Part shown: positions 42,400 through 50,483 of the stretch, piece after piece
How positions within the stretch are numbered: position 1 is the stretch's first letter
Layout of the letters: every line of letters begins with the position of its first letter
From: Rhodospirillales bacterium
GTDB lineage: Bacteria > Pseudomonadota > Alphaproteobacteria > Rhodospirillales > Defluviicoccaceae
Direction of reading: 5' to 3'
Assembly (NCBI GenBank): GCA_007695045.1
Contig: REEP01000103.1
Span: 1-59,610, forward strand
DNA length: 59,610 nt
Made by a program: the position numbers and the translations under genes
The notes under the pieces: generated by a model
Database searches by the model: none
Told to the model about the DNA's origin: nothing
The model's input: the letters and a program-made list of their open reading frames with translations, nothing else

Positions 42400-43523
42400 T
42401 CGGACACCGCCGCCGGGGCGCTCAGCCGCGCCACATCGCCGGTAAACCCGCGTGCGGCCTCCACCAGGCTGTCACCGGCGGCGAGCAGGTCACCGCCGAT
42501 CAGCACCATCATGTCGGGTCCGTAGACCTTCAGGATCTCGGGCACCCGTGCCCGGGTCATGCCGCCGGCGGGGACGGGCAGGGTCGGGTTGAGGCCATGG
42601 AACGGGCCGCGCGCGACCTCGGCGAGGTTCCGGCACTCTTCGAGGGTGTAGTGGAAGCGGCCGCCGGTGTGCGGGAAAATGGTGGCATCGGCCCCCAGCA
42701 TCCGGAACAGCCGGCCCAACAGCAGGGCGGGAGCGATCCGGGCCGCCCCCGCCATGGCCGGATGGGCGAGGAACGCCATCTCCGGGAAGTCCCGCACCAG
42801 CCGGTGGAAGGCGGGAAGGCCCACCAGCATCGGCGCGATCAGCACGGTATCCACTCCTTCCGCGGCGGCGATGCGGATTTGGTGGCGGAGCCTGTCCAGG
42901 TCACCGCTCAGGCTCGGGGCGTAGCGGCTCCGCCCGCCGCTGGCATCGTTCGCCCGGCGCACCGCGGCGGCACAGGCCGGCACCCGGTCGGCGAAACGGC
43001 TGTAGGACTGGTCGGCCAGGCCGTGGTCGTCCTTGATGATGTCCACACCGCCTTGGGCCAGCCGGCCGGCCAGGGCGGCCAGGCGGTCGTGGCTCAAGCC
43101 CTGCGGCTTGAGGGCGGCGCAGGTGAGGGCGCGGCGCTCGGCGCTCAGGCGACGGCGCAGGCCGGCGATGCCGTGGTTGGGGCCGGCGAAGGCCCGGGCC
43201 AGGTCGGCGGGCAACAGGACGTCGTGCAGGGTGACGTCCGGCTGCAGCGACGTGTTGCCGAACAGCATGTTGAGAAGCTGGCCCGGTTCCGCCCCGGTGG
43301 TGGCGGTGGCGAGACCGATCCGCACCTCGAACGGGCCGCCGGCCATCTCCCGGATATCCTCGACGCGGCCGCAGACGGCCTCCCGCACGAAGGCATCGTC
43401 GATCACGGCCAGCGACACCTCAACGCTCTGCTCCACCGCGATCGCCGCCGCGCGCGAGGCAATGGCCTCGGCCGTGCTTTCGACATGGTAGAGGACGATC
43501 ATTCGAGCCGCGTCCGAGATCAT
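42396..43523 (-). CDS. RuBisCO-like protein (form IV)
   Basis: A 375-aa large-subunit-type TIM barrel. Seen: CAALKPQGLSHDRLAALAGR, GGVDIIKDDHGLADQSYSRF, APSLSGDLDRLRHQ, MAFLAHPAMAGAARIAPALL and IFPHTGGRFHYTLEECRNLA. In true RuBisCO the metal-binding loop is K-D-D-E (Lys201, Asp203, Glu204); here it is Lys164-Asp-Asp166-His167, so Glu is replaced by His and CO2 fixation is not expected. Known form IV enzymes are isomerases of methylthio-ribulose phosphate or act in apionate-type sugar acid breakdown. GAGGA supports the ATG at 43523; 43502 is an alternative. Confidence 0.9.
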   Translation of the reverse strand: MISDAARMIVLYHVESTAEAIASRAAAIAVEQSVEVSLAVIDDAFVREAVCGRVEDIREMAGGPFEVRIGLATATTGAEPGQLLNMLFGNTSLQPDVTLHDVLLPADLARAFAGPNHGIAGLRRRLSAERRALTCAALKPQGLSHDRLAALAGRLAQGGVDIIKDDHGLADQSYSRFADRVPACAAAVRRANDASGGRSRYAPSLSGDLDRLRHQIRIAAAEGVDTVLIAPMLVGLPAFHRLVRDFPEMAFLAHPAMAGAARIAPALLLGRLFRMLGADATIFPHTGGRFHYTLEECRNLAEVARGPFHGLNPTLPVPAGGMTRARVPEILKVYGPDMMVLIGGDLLAAGDSLVEAARGFTGDVARLSAPAAVSE

Positions 43524-43580
43524 GGCATCCGGTCCTCGCTGACGACCACGGCAGCATTGCGAACGGTGCGGCCGATGACA

Positions 43581-43610
43581 AGCGCGGGCCGTCCTTGGCC
43601 GGCCCGCGCT
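43581..43610. terminator. terminator hairpin between two cupin-region genes
   Basis: AGCGCGGGCC (43581-43590) / GGCCCGCGCT (43601-43610), a perfect 10-bp stem. It follows the stop of the periplasmic cupin gene (43692) and precedes the RuBisCO-like gene on the minus strand. Confidence 0.6.
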
Positions 43611-43691
43611 CCTTTCCACCCTCGGCGCCTGTGGCTCCAAGCCATGGCGTAGACGCCGAGGCATGTGTCTTTGTGTGTCGTCCCCAAAACC

Positions 43692-44189
43692 TCAGCTTCT
43701 GGGGTCGTCGGCGGGGTCGATGTAGTTGATGCCCCAGGGGCCGGTGCCGTGCAGCTGGATGATCGTGTCCACCTCGGTGAAGCCGAACATCGGCTCCCCC
43801 GGTGCCATGATGGCGACACCGCCGGCCGGTAGCTCGTGGGCTTGGTCGCGGTCGAATGTCTCCCCATGGGCGAAGTGCAAGGCGCCCGACAGCACCGTCA
43901 CCCGCTCGTACTCGGGATGGACGTGCGGCTCGATGCGATAGCCGGCGGGAAGCCTGAGGCGGAAGGTGAAAGGCTCGGCTTCGCTGAGGTCGCCTTCGAT
44001 CACCGTCATCTCGGCGGGTGCCGGCATGGACGCGATGTCCGTCCACTGCAACTGGTCGGGCGTGACCATGATGTGGCCGTCGCCGCGATAGGGCAGGTCG
44101 GCCGCGGCCACCCCGGCGGACAACGCCAAAGTCAGCGCGGTAGCGGCGGGCAGGATGGCGGATGTGATGAGCGGGGTGCGATGGGTCAT
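43692..44189 (-). CDS. periplasmic cupin protein
   Basis: A 165-aa exported cupin. The signal peptide (ILPAATALTLALSAGVAAA) is followed by one cupin: YRIEPHVHPEYERVTVLSGA (His ligands) and ELPAGGVAIMAPGEPMFGFT. AGAGGAGGAA fixes the ATG at 44189; the frame opens at 44348. Function unknown. A hairpin separates it from the RuBisCO-like/cupin pair, so it is probably a separate unit. Confidence 0.85.
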   Translation of the reverse strand: MTHRTPLITSAILPAATALTLALSAGVAAADLPYRGDGHIMVTPDQLQWTDIASMPAPAEMTVIEGDLSEAEPFTFRLRLPAGYRIEPHVHPEYERVTVLSGALHFAHGETFDRDQAHELPAGGVAIMAPGEPMFGFTEVDTIIQLHGTGPWGINYIDPADDPRS

Positions 44190-44434
44190 GGCGATTCCTC
44201 CTCTGCTTCGCCCGAAGCCGGTGGCGGCGCATGCGCGTCGAGGGGCCATGTTGTCGACCCCGCAGGGTGCGCCTCGGCGCCGCCCGCGGCTTCGGTCATG
44301 GTCAAGTTCAAGAGCTAGGCACTCTCTTGCGGCAGGCAACCCAGGCACCCGGCAGCATTGTTTTCAATTCAGGCGGGTTATGCCCCGCCTGAAGGAAACC
44401 GTGGTCCGGCGAGGCCGCACGAAAGCAACGTCGA

Positions 44435-45778
44435 TCATTGGCTGCCGCCGGTAACCGTCTCCGGCTGATCCGGCGTCTGCCCGCTCATGCAATGGACATA
44501 GTGGGACCAGGAATCGGCGACGTCGAACCCGCCACAGGTGGAATCGCAATCGAAGATCGGGCAATAGGTCTCACCCATAGCCTCTCCGATACCGGCGACA
44601 TGGGCGGCTTCGTGAACCATGGTACGGATGCGATCCTCGGCCGAGCCGCCGAAAAAACGCGGACACAGATACACCGGCGGGCGGTTGCCGACGACATAAC
44701 CGGCTCGACTGCCGCAGTTGGAATCGGTTTCGGGGGCACACGTGAAGGTCAGGCTCGGGCCGGCCAAGCGGTGTCCCATCTCCATGACAATGTCGCCCAC
44801 CTGCTCCATGTTCATGGCCTGCCCGAAGATTCTGCGCGCCATGGCCCGCGCCCGCAGCCGGGCACGCGCCGCCGGATCATCCCTGCCGCCGCGCCCCGGT
44901 GGAACGATGCCCTTCGTCTGAAATCCGGCTCGTTGGCAGCGAATGGCGGCTGCGCGGCGAGCGTCCTCGATCTCATCGATCTGATCCTGGGTACAGCCGG
45001 AATGCCGCGGCGCGGTTCCTGCGCCTGCCTCCCCGCCGTCGCCATCATCGGCGCGCATCAAGGCATGCGGCGAACCGAATGCAAGGGGGATCGAACCGGC
45101 CGGTCGCTCGACAGCCCCTTGCTGAACGACATGGGTCAATTCATGTGCCAGCAAGCGCTGCCCCGCCACGGTTCCCGAATTGTACTGGTTGTCGCCAAAA
45201 ACCACGTGATTGCCAACCGTATAGGCGAGCGCGTTCACGTGCCGGGCAGACGCTCCCGCGCGGTCATCCGCGTGCACCCGAACGCGGCTGAAATCATGCC
45301 CGAAGCGCGGTTCGAAGAACGCTCTGGCTTGCGAATCCAAAGGGTGACCAGGGGTCCGCAGCACTTCGTCGACCGTTGACGGCACCACCGATTGCCCTTC
45401 GGGGCCGGCCTGGACACGACGGATCGGCAAGACCGTGGCGCCCTGATCCTGCGAGGCTGTCTGGCACTTGGGGCATCCCCCGCCGCAGGCGCACGCTCGC
45501 CGAAGCCCTGCCCCGGGCATTTTCATCACGCGTTCAGCCACATGATCGGCCTCCTGCTCATACGCATCCCCAGGGCTGTTCGCCGCCGGCTTTGCCTGGA
45601 CGGTTCCTGCCGAAGCAGGAAGCACGGTCATACGGCTGAAATCATGCGTCAGCGGTCCGCACGGCGACCGGATGCCGACGCTGACAGCCGACCGCGCGGC
45701 AAGGGGGCGGCTGCGCGGAACGCAGGTGACGGAATCGGTCTGGCAGCTCTGCTTCCGGCTCGGCGCAAGCGTTCGCAT
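44435..45778 (-). CDS. DUF4157 (eCIS core) protein with second metallopeptidase domain
   Basis: A 447-aa protein. The DUF4157 part has DAYEQEADHVAERVM (71-85), the Cys cluster CACGGGCPKC (96-105), RFGHDFSRVRVHADDRAG and the zinc-protease motif HELTH (212-216) in LLAHELTHVVQQG. After a linker, a second zinc motif HEAAH (389-393) is followed by ADSWSHYVHCM (421-431), the layout of Asp-zincin (M35/deuterolysin-like) peptidases. DUF4157 proteins are known as payloads or processing proteases linked to extracellular contractile injection systems. No injection-system genes are in this window. AGGAGG supports the ATG at 45778. Confidence 0.88.
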   Translation of the reverse strand: MRTLAPSRKQSCQTDSVTCVPRSRPLAARSAVSVGIRSPCGPLTHDFSRMTVLPASAGTVQAKPAANSPGDAYEQEADHVAERVMKMPGAGLRRACACGGGCPKCQTASQDQGATVLPIRRVQAGPEGQSVVPSTVDEVLRTPGHPLDSQARAFFEPRFGHDFSRVRVHADDRAGASARHVNALAYTVGNHVVFGDNQYNSGTVAGQRLLAHELTHVVQQGAVERPAGSIPLAFGSPHALMRADDGDGGEAGAGTAPRHSGCTQDQIDEIEDARRAAAIRCQRAGFQTKGIVPPGRGGRDDPAARARLRARAMARRIFGQAMNMEQVGDIVMEMGHRLAGPSLTFTCAPETDSNCGSRAGYVVGNRPPVYLCPRFFGGSAEDRIRTMVHEAAHVAGIGEAMGETYCPIFDCDSTCGGFDVADSWSHYVHCMSGQTPDQPETVTGGSQ

Positions 45779-45964
45779 GCTCGTTGCCTCCTAGCGTTCA
45801 GGTTCGCCAACCGACGCGCGGCTTGACGGCCATCGCCGTATCAGCCAGCGCGGGGCGACGTGGTCGGACAGCCATCAGAACAGGCTACTCCATTTCGCCG
45901 GACAGGCAAATCAGCCGGCCTTGCTGTCGCGATCGAGCCCTGAAGCGTTCGTCCTGCATTTTTA

Positions 45965-46648
45965 TCAATCCGGGGACTGCGGGCTCACGTGCTCATTGAA
46001 CAGATCCAGGGTGCGCTGGAAGGCGATGGCGGCGGCGTCGGCGCGGTAGGACGGGCGGGCGGCGCAGTTGAAGCCGTGGCCGGCGCCGGCGTAGACGTGG
46101 ATCGGGATGCCCGGAAACGCGGCGCGAATCGTCTCGACGTTTTCCAGCGGGATCAGGTGATCCTCGGCGCCGAAGTGCAGGATCACCGGGCAGTTGGGGC
46201 GTTCGTCCAGGAACTCGACGATGTGGCGGCCGTAATAGCAGGCGGCCGCGCCGACCTTGAGCCGGCACGCCGCTACCCAGGTCCAGGACCCGCCCCAGCA
46301 GTAGCCCACAAGCCCGACCCGGCCATCGGGAGCAAGCGCGGTGGCGGCGGCCCAGACGTCCTTCACCGGTCCGTCCCAGCCGACCGCGGCGGCCAGTTCC
46401 CGGCCCTTGGCGACGCCGTCGTCGTCGTAGTCCAAAACGACGCCGGGCTGCACCCGGTCGAACAGGGACGGGGCGACGGCTTCGTATCCGGCGGCGGCAT
46501 AGCCGTCGCACACCTCCCGGATGTGGGGATTGACGCCGAACACTTCCTGGATCACGACCACGCCGCCCCGGCGCGTTCCCACCGCCGGGGCGCGGTAGGC
46601 ATCCAGGGTGTGGCCGTCGTCGGCGGTGAGCCGGATCATTTCGCCCAT
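45965..46648 (-). CDS. dienelactone hydrolase family protein
   Basis: A 227-aa alpha/beta hydrolase with a Cys nucleophile. The triad is Cys117 (VGLVGYCWGGSW), Asp163 (FGAEDHLIP) and His191 (AGAGHGFNC). The start VVVIQEVFGVNPHIREVCDG is typical of the family (carboxymethylenebutenolidase type). No aromatic-degradation genes are nearby, so the substrate is unknown. GGAGGAAGG fixes the ATG at 46648. Confidence 0.93.
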   Translation of the reverse strand: MGEMIRLTADDGHTLDAYRAPAVGTRRGGVVVIQEVFGVNPHIREVCDGYAAAGYEAVAPSLFDRVQPGVVLDYDDDGVAKGRELAAAVGWDGPVKDVWAAATALAPDGRVGLVGYCWGGSWTWVAACRLKVGAAACYYGRHIVEFLDERPNCPVILHFGAEDHLIPLENVETIRAAFPGIPIHVYAGAGHGFNCAARPSYRADAAAIAFQRTLDLFNEHVSPQSPD

Positions 46649-46802
46649 ATCCTTCCTCCCTTTGCCATGGTAGTGCGACCGTCCCGGCAGGCGTTGGAAC
46701 AGCGCGTTTCAGAAAATGCCGTGGGGAATGTCACAGTATGACCTATCGTTATCGGCCCGTCGACCAGCCCTTGAGCAGTCCGTTGAGCAATCCCTGGCCG
46801 TG

Positions 46803-47297
46803 ATGTTGCCCAAGCAACTCCCTGACATCGCCCGCATTGTCGAGGTGTTCGAAAGCATCCCGCACTGCCGCGCGCTCGGCATGACCGTGGTGGAACTGCG
46901 CCATGGCCAGGGTTTCATGACCGTGCCGTACGACCCGGCTCTGGTCGGAAACCCCGGCACCGGGGTGGTGCATGGCGGGGTGATCACCGCGTTGCTCGAT
47001 ACCTTGTGCGGGCTGGTGGTGATGGCGTCGGTCCCGCCCGGGACAGCGCTCGCCACCCTCGACCTTCGCATCGATTACCTGCGCCCGGCGACGCCGCGGG
47101 TGGCCATCATGGGATCGGCGGCATGTGACAAGGTCACGGAGAGCATCGCCTTCGTGCGCGGCCATGCGTACCAGGAGACGTTCCGCGATCCCGTGGCCAC
47201 CTGCGCCGGCACCTTCATACTGGGCGCCACCGGCTTCACCGCCGAAGCCGCGGCCGCCGCGCGGGCCGGAGGGAAACCGGGGGGCAGCGCACCGTGA
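46803..47297 (+). CDS. PaaI-type hotdog thioesterase (first of pair)
   Basis: A 164-aa hotdog-fold acyl-CoA thioesterase: SIPHCRALGMTVVELRHGQG, NPGTGVVHGGVITALLDTLC (active-site loop) and TLDLRIDYLRPATPR. The frame opens at 46716, but third-position GC in the first 25 codons is low, so the ATG at 46803 is preferred. Its TGA overlaps the GTG of the second thioesterase by 4 bp, so they may form one complex. Confidence 0.85.
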   Translation: MLPKQLPDIARIVEVFESIPHCRALGMTVVELRHGQGFMTVPYDPALVGNPGTGVVHGGVITALLDTLCGLVVMASVPPGTALATLDLRIDYLRPATPRVAIMGSAACDKVTESIAFVRGHAYQETFRDPVATCAGTFILGATGFTAEAAAAARAGGKPGGSAP

Positions 47298-47719
47298 CCG
47301 AGACCATCGACGCCCTCAAGCGCGCCGGCAACATCACCGCCATCAATGACCTGATCCCGTACGCCAGGACGGTGGGACTCGAGGCGACCGTCGATGCGCG
47401 CGGCCTTGTCACGGTTCTGAGATTCCGGGAGAGCAACATCGGCAACACCCTGATCCGCGCCATCCACGGCGGGGTGATCGGGGCCTTGCTGGAGCACGCG
47501 GCGATCCTGCACCTGCTCGAGCAGACCGAGATCGCGGTGGTGCCGAAGATCGTCAACCTGTCGGTGGACTACCTCCGGCCGTGCCTCGCCGCGGACACGT
47601 TCGCCCGCGGACGCGTCATCAAGCAGGGCCGGCGCATCGCCAACGTCCGCGCCGAGGCGTGGCAGGCCGACCCGGAGCGCCCGGTGGCCGCCGCCCACGC
47701 GCACTTCCTGATCGGCTGA
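47294..47719 (+). CDS. PaaI-type hotdog thioesterase (second of pair)
   Basis: A 141-aa hotdog protein starting at a GTG: NDLIPYARTVGLEATVDARG, NTLIRAIHGGVIGALLEHAA and VNLSVDYLRPCLAADTFARG. Both members keep the HGG-x-x-x-A-L loop. Tandem, coupled PaaI paralogues of different length are common in Rhodospirillales; substrate unknown. prmA follows 20 bp later. Confidence 0.9.
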   Translation: MTETIDALKRAGNITAINDLIPYARTVGLEATVDARGLVTVLRFRESNIGNTLIRAIHGGVIGALLEHAAILHLLEQTEIAVVPKIVNLSVDYLRPCLAADTFARGRVIKQGRRIANVRAEAWQADPERPVAAAHAHFLIG

Positions 47720-47738
47720 CCCAAGGCTGGTGGCAAGG

Positions 47739-48623
47739 ATGTGGCGGATCATCGTCGATGACGTGCCGGCGGACGCGCTGGGGGTGGTTGCGGGTGCGCT
47801 GGAGCCGTGCGGTGTCAGCGTGTCCTGGTTCGGCGAGGATGCCGGCCCGTGGCAAGTCTCGGCGCTCACCGCGGACGCGCCGTCGCCGGCGATGGTCGAC
47901 GTCGCCCTGGCCGTGGCGTGTACGGCGGCCGGCATCGCGGTGCCGGCCTATCGGATGGAGCCGGTGGCAGAGAGGGATTGGCTGGCGGCGGCCTGGCAGG
48001 ACCACGCGGCGTTCCGGGTCGGGCGGTTCCATGTCCATGGCTCGCACGATCCGAGCCCATCGCCGTTCGGGACGATCGGGCTCTGCGTCGATGCGGCGAC
48101 GGCGTTCGGGTCGGGCCGACATCCTTCGACCGCCGGCTGCCTCGAAGCCTTGGCAACGCTGAAAAGGCGGCCGGCGGGGCCGGCGCTGGACATGGGGTGC
48201 GGGTCCGGCATCCTGGCCATCGCCATGGCGAAGCTGTGGCGGCTGCCGGTTGTGGCGGCGGATGTGGACCCGGAGGCGGTGCGCGTCACCCGTGCCAACG
48301 CGAGGCTGAACGGCGTCGGAACCCTGGTCCGGGCCGTCACCGCCGACGGCTATCGGCAGCCGGTGATCCGGCGCGGCGCGCCCTATGCGGTCATCACCGC
48401 CAACATCCTGGCCAAGCCGTTGCAGGCGATGGCCCGGGAGCTGGCGACGGTGCTGGCGCCGGGCGGAATCGCCATTCTGTCCGGCTTCCTGGCCCAAGAC
48501 GAAAGGGCGGTCGAGGCCCGCCATCGCGCCGGCGGCCTCCGTCGGATGCAAAGCATCGATCACGGAGGATGGCGCACGCTGATCATGGCCAATCCTGCTT
48601 CCCAGTCTGACGCACCACTCTGA
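47739..48623 (+). CDS. prmA: ribosomal protein L11 methyltransferase
   Basis: PrmA trimethylates ribosomal protein L11. The 294-aa product has an N-terminal substrate domain (WRIIVDDVPADALGVVAGAL) and a SAM domain with AFGSGRHPSTAGCLEAL, LDMGCGSGILAIAMAKLW, VVAADVDPEAVRVTRANARL and the NPPY-equivalent VITANILAKPLQAMA. A GTG at 47730 is an alternative start; AAGG upstream is better placed for the ATG at 47739. Confidence 0.93.
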   Translation: MWRIIVDDVPADALGVVAGALEPCGVSVSWFGEDAGPWQVSALTADAPSPAMVDVALAVACTAAGIAVPAYRMEPVAERDWLAAAWQDHAAFRVGRFHVHGSHDPSPSPFGTIGLCVDAATAFGSGRHPSTAGCLEALATLKRRPAGPALDMGCGSGILAIAMAKLWRLPVVAADVDPEAVRVTRANARLNGVGTLVRAVTADGYRQPVIRRGAPYAVITANILAKPLQAMARELATVLAPGGIAILSGFLAQDERAVEARHRAGGLRRMQSIDHGGWRTLIMANPASQSDAPL

Positions 48624-48752
48624 GGCCCCGGGGTGGATGGAGGCCCAGAGCGGATAGCTCTGATTCTCATTGCACGACAATGAGACCGGGCGCACTATCG
48701 GTTTTCATCAGTATTTCGATTGTAGTCGCAGCCAGCCCGCACGGAGGGTCAG

Positions 48753-49637
48753 ATGCCGAAGATAGATGACACGCCATCCAAGGTGGCAACCAACGCGCTC
48801 GCCAACATCCCGTTCGGTGCGCTGATCGGTGGGCCGCTGGATGCCTGCGTCGAGGCGCAGGCCAAGTCGGCGCTGACCACTGTCGACTTCATCAAATCGG
48901 TGGGTTTCGGACGCAACCCGGTCACCGGAGTCGAGGAAGCCCTCACCGTCACCTTCCGGTACAAGAGCAACGGCCAGATCGTGGAACTGGAAGTGCCGTT
49001 GCTGACCATCGTGCCGGTCCCCTATATCCGGGTGGATTCCATCGGGATCAATTTCAAGGCCAACATCTCGGCGGAAAACTCCACGTCGGAGACACTCGAA
49101 CAGTCCTCCGAGGCGGCGGGAAGCCTCAAGGGCGGTGCCAAGTTCTGGTTCATCAAGGTCGAGTTCGAGGGCAAATACTCAAGCAAAAAAGATTCCAAGG
49201 CCACCCAGACCTCCTCCTATTCCGTCGAGTACACCATGGACGTGGACGTCAAGGCGTCGTCGGATGCGATGCCGGCCGGTCTGGCCAAGGTGCTGAATAT
49301 GCTGGAGGGCAGCATCAGCCTGAGCCAGCCCTCCGCCCTGCTCGGTATCAGCGCCGATCGTGGGACGGTCGACGAACAGAATCCGGACGCCAACCTGACG
49401 CTGTCCGTGGTGGCGAGCGACGGCACCCTGGTGACGGACCAGAAGACCATCGAACTGACGCAGGCGCCGGCGGACGCGCTGACCCTCGACAACACCGCGC
49501 CGCAGACGTCGAACGGTCTCGCTACCGTCAAGGCCACCCGCAAGGACGACAGCTTCAAGGGCCCGGTGACCATCACCGGTAAGACCAAGGTGGACACGAC
49601 GGAGGTCACGGGTACGGTGGTGGTTACCGTCGCCTGA
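48753..49637 (+). CDS. DUF2589 family protein A with Ig-like C-terminus
   Basis: A 294-aa protein of the DUF2589 family: NIPFGALIGGPLDACVEAQA, TTVDFIKSVGFG, LEVPLLTIVPVPYIRVDSIG, then a Ser/Lys-rich beta part (KYSSKKDSKATQTSSYSVEY) and the shared motif AMPAGLAKVLNMLEGSIS. The last 95 residues look like a bacterial Ig fold (ADRGTVDEQNPDANLTLSVV, VTGTVVVTVA). No signal peptide or membrane helix. It opens a five-gene rightward cassette; 70 bp separate it from the next gene. Function of DUF2589 is not known. Confidence 0.85.
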   Translation: MPKIDDTPSKVATNALANIPFGALIGGPLDACVEAQAKSALTTVDFIKSVGFGRNPVTGVEEALTVTFRYKSNGQIVELEVPLLTIVPVPYIRVDSIGINFKANISAENSTSETLEQSSEAAGSLKGGAKFWFIKVEFEGKYSSKKDSKATQTSSYSVEYTMDVDVKASSDAMPAGLAKVLNMLEGSISLSQPSALLGISADRGTVDEQNPDANLTLSVVASDGTLVTDQKTIELTQAPADALTLDNTAPQTSNGLATVKATRKDDSFKGPVTITGKTKVDTTEVTGTVVVTVA

Positions 49638-49707
49638 TGGGCGGCTTAAGGCCGGAGGGAATGGCCGCGTCCATGCGAAGGACTCCGACCGGGGGGGCGG
49701 AGACGGA

Positions 49708-50475
49708 ATGGCTGAGCTGAGGCGCGTTCTGGGCGCGCTGCTGTCGCGGACACTGGCGGCCAAGGAACAGGCTGACCGCCATGCCGGCGAACTTGCGCGA
49801 ACCTACCTGGATACCGACACGCTGGCGCGGATGGGGCCGCCCTCGGTGCATGGGCTCGAGGTGGTGTTCGAACTCAAGTTCGCACTGGGAGCGGCCGACC
49901 GCGCCGGGGCCGACCTGGAACGCCGGCTGGAGGGCATGGCGCGGGACGTCGCGACCGAGGCGATCCAGTCGGTGCAGCGGGAACTGGAGGGCGTGTCGTT
50001 GTTTGCGCAGTGGGGACGCGCGTACGGAGCGGCCCAACGGGATTTGCGGAACGCCGCAGTCCCCCGGGAGCTCGAATCCGCCGTCGCTGACACGCTGCGG
50101 CCGCCCGTGCAGACTGCCGCGGAGGGCGGCTCGCTCGATCTGGACGACACGACCAACCGGGTAGTCGGCGCCATCGACGCCGTTCTGCTCGGCCGTGCGC
50201 CCATTCGTTCGTTCGCCGCCGCCCACAAGATCACGTTCGACACGGCCCGGGCCGCGATCGAGGGGACGGTTCGCGATGGTCTCAAGCGACTGCAGCCGGC
50301 CGTGACCGCCGCCGCCGAAAGCGGCGGGGACGGCGACCTCGCGGTGATCGTGGATTCGGCTGCACTGGCGGAACTGCCGGAACGCGTGGTGTCATCGGCG
50401 CGGCTCCAGTTCGTCGTGGAGGAGGGGGAGGCCGCCGCCTTCTCGGCCACCATCGACGATCCTGACGACAGGTAG
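49708..50475 (+). CDS. hypothetical helical protein of the DUF2589 cassette
   Basis: A 255-aa product I do not recognise. The first 40 residues are helical (AELRRVLGALLSRTLAAKEQ). A strand SVHGLEVVFELKFALGAA resembles DUF2589 strands. Long helices follow (ATEAIQSVQRELEGVSLFAQ), and the end is beta-like (SSARLQFVVEEGEAAAFSAT). No signal peptide. It lies between two DUF2589 genes, 8 bp before the second, so it is almost certainly part of the same system. Confidence 0.75.
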   Translation: MAELRRVLGALLSRTLAAKEQADRHAGELARTYLDTDTLARMGPPSVHGLEVVFELKFALGAADRAGADLERRLEGMARDVATEAIQSVQRELEGVSLFAQWGRAYGAAQRDLRNAAVPRELESAVADTLRPPVQTAAEGGSLDLDDTTNRVVGAIDAVLLGRAPIRSFAAAHKITFDTARAAIEGTVRDGLKRLQPAVTAAAESGGDGDLAVIVDSAALAELPERVVSSARLQFVVEEGEAAAFSATIDDPDDR

Positions 50476-50483
50476 GAACCAGC

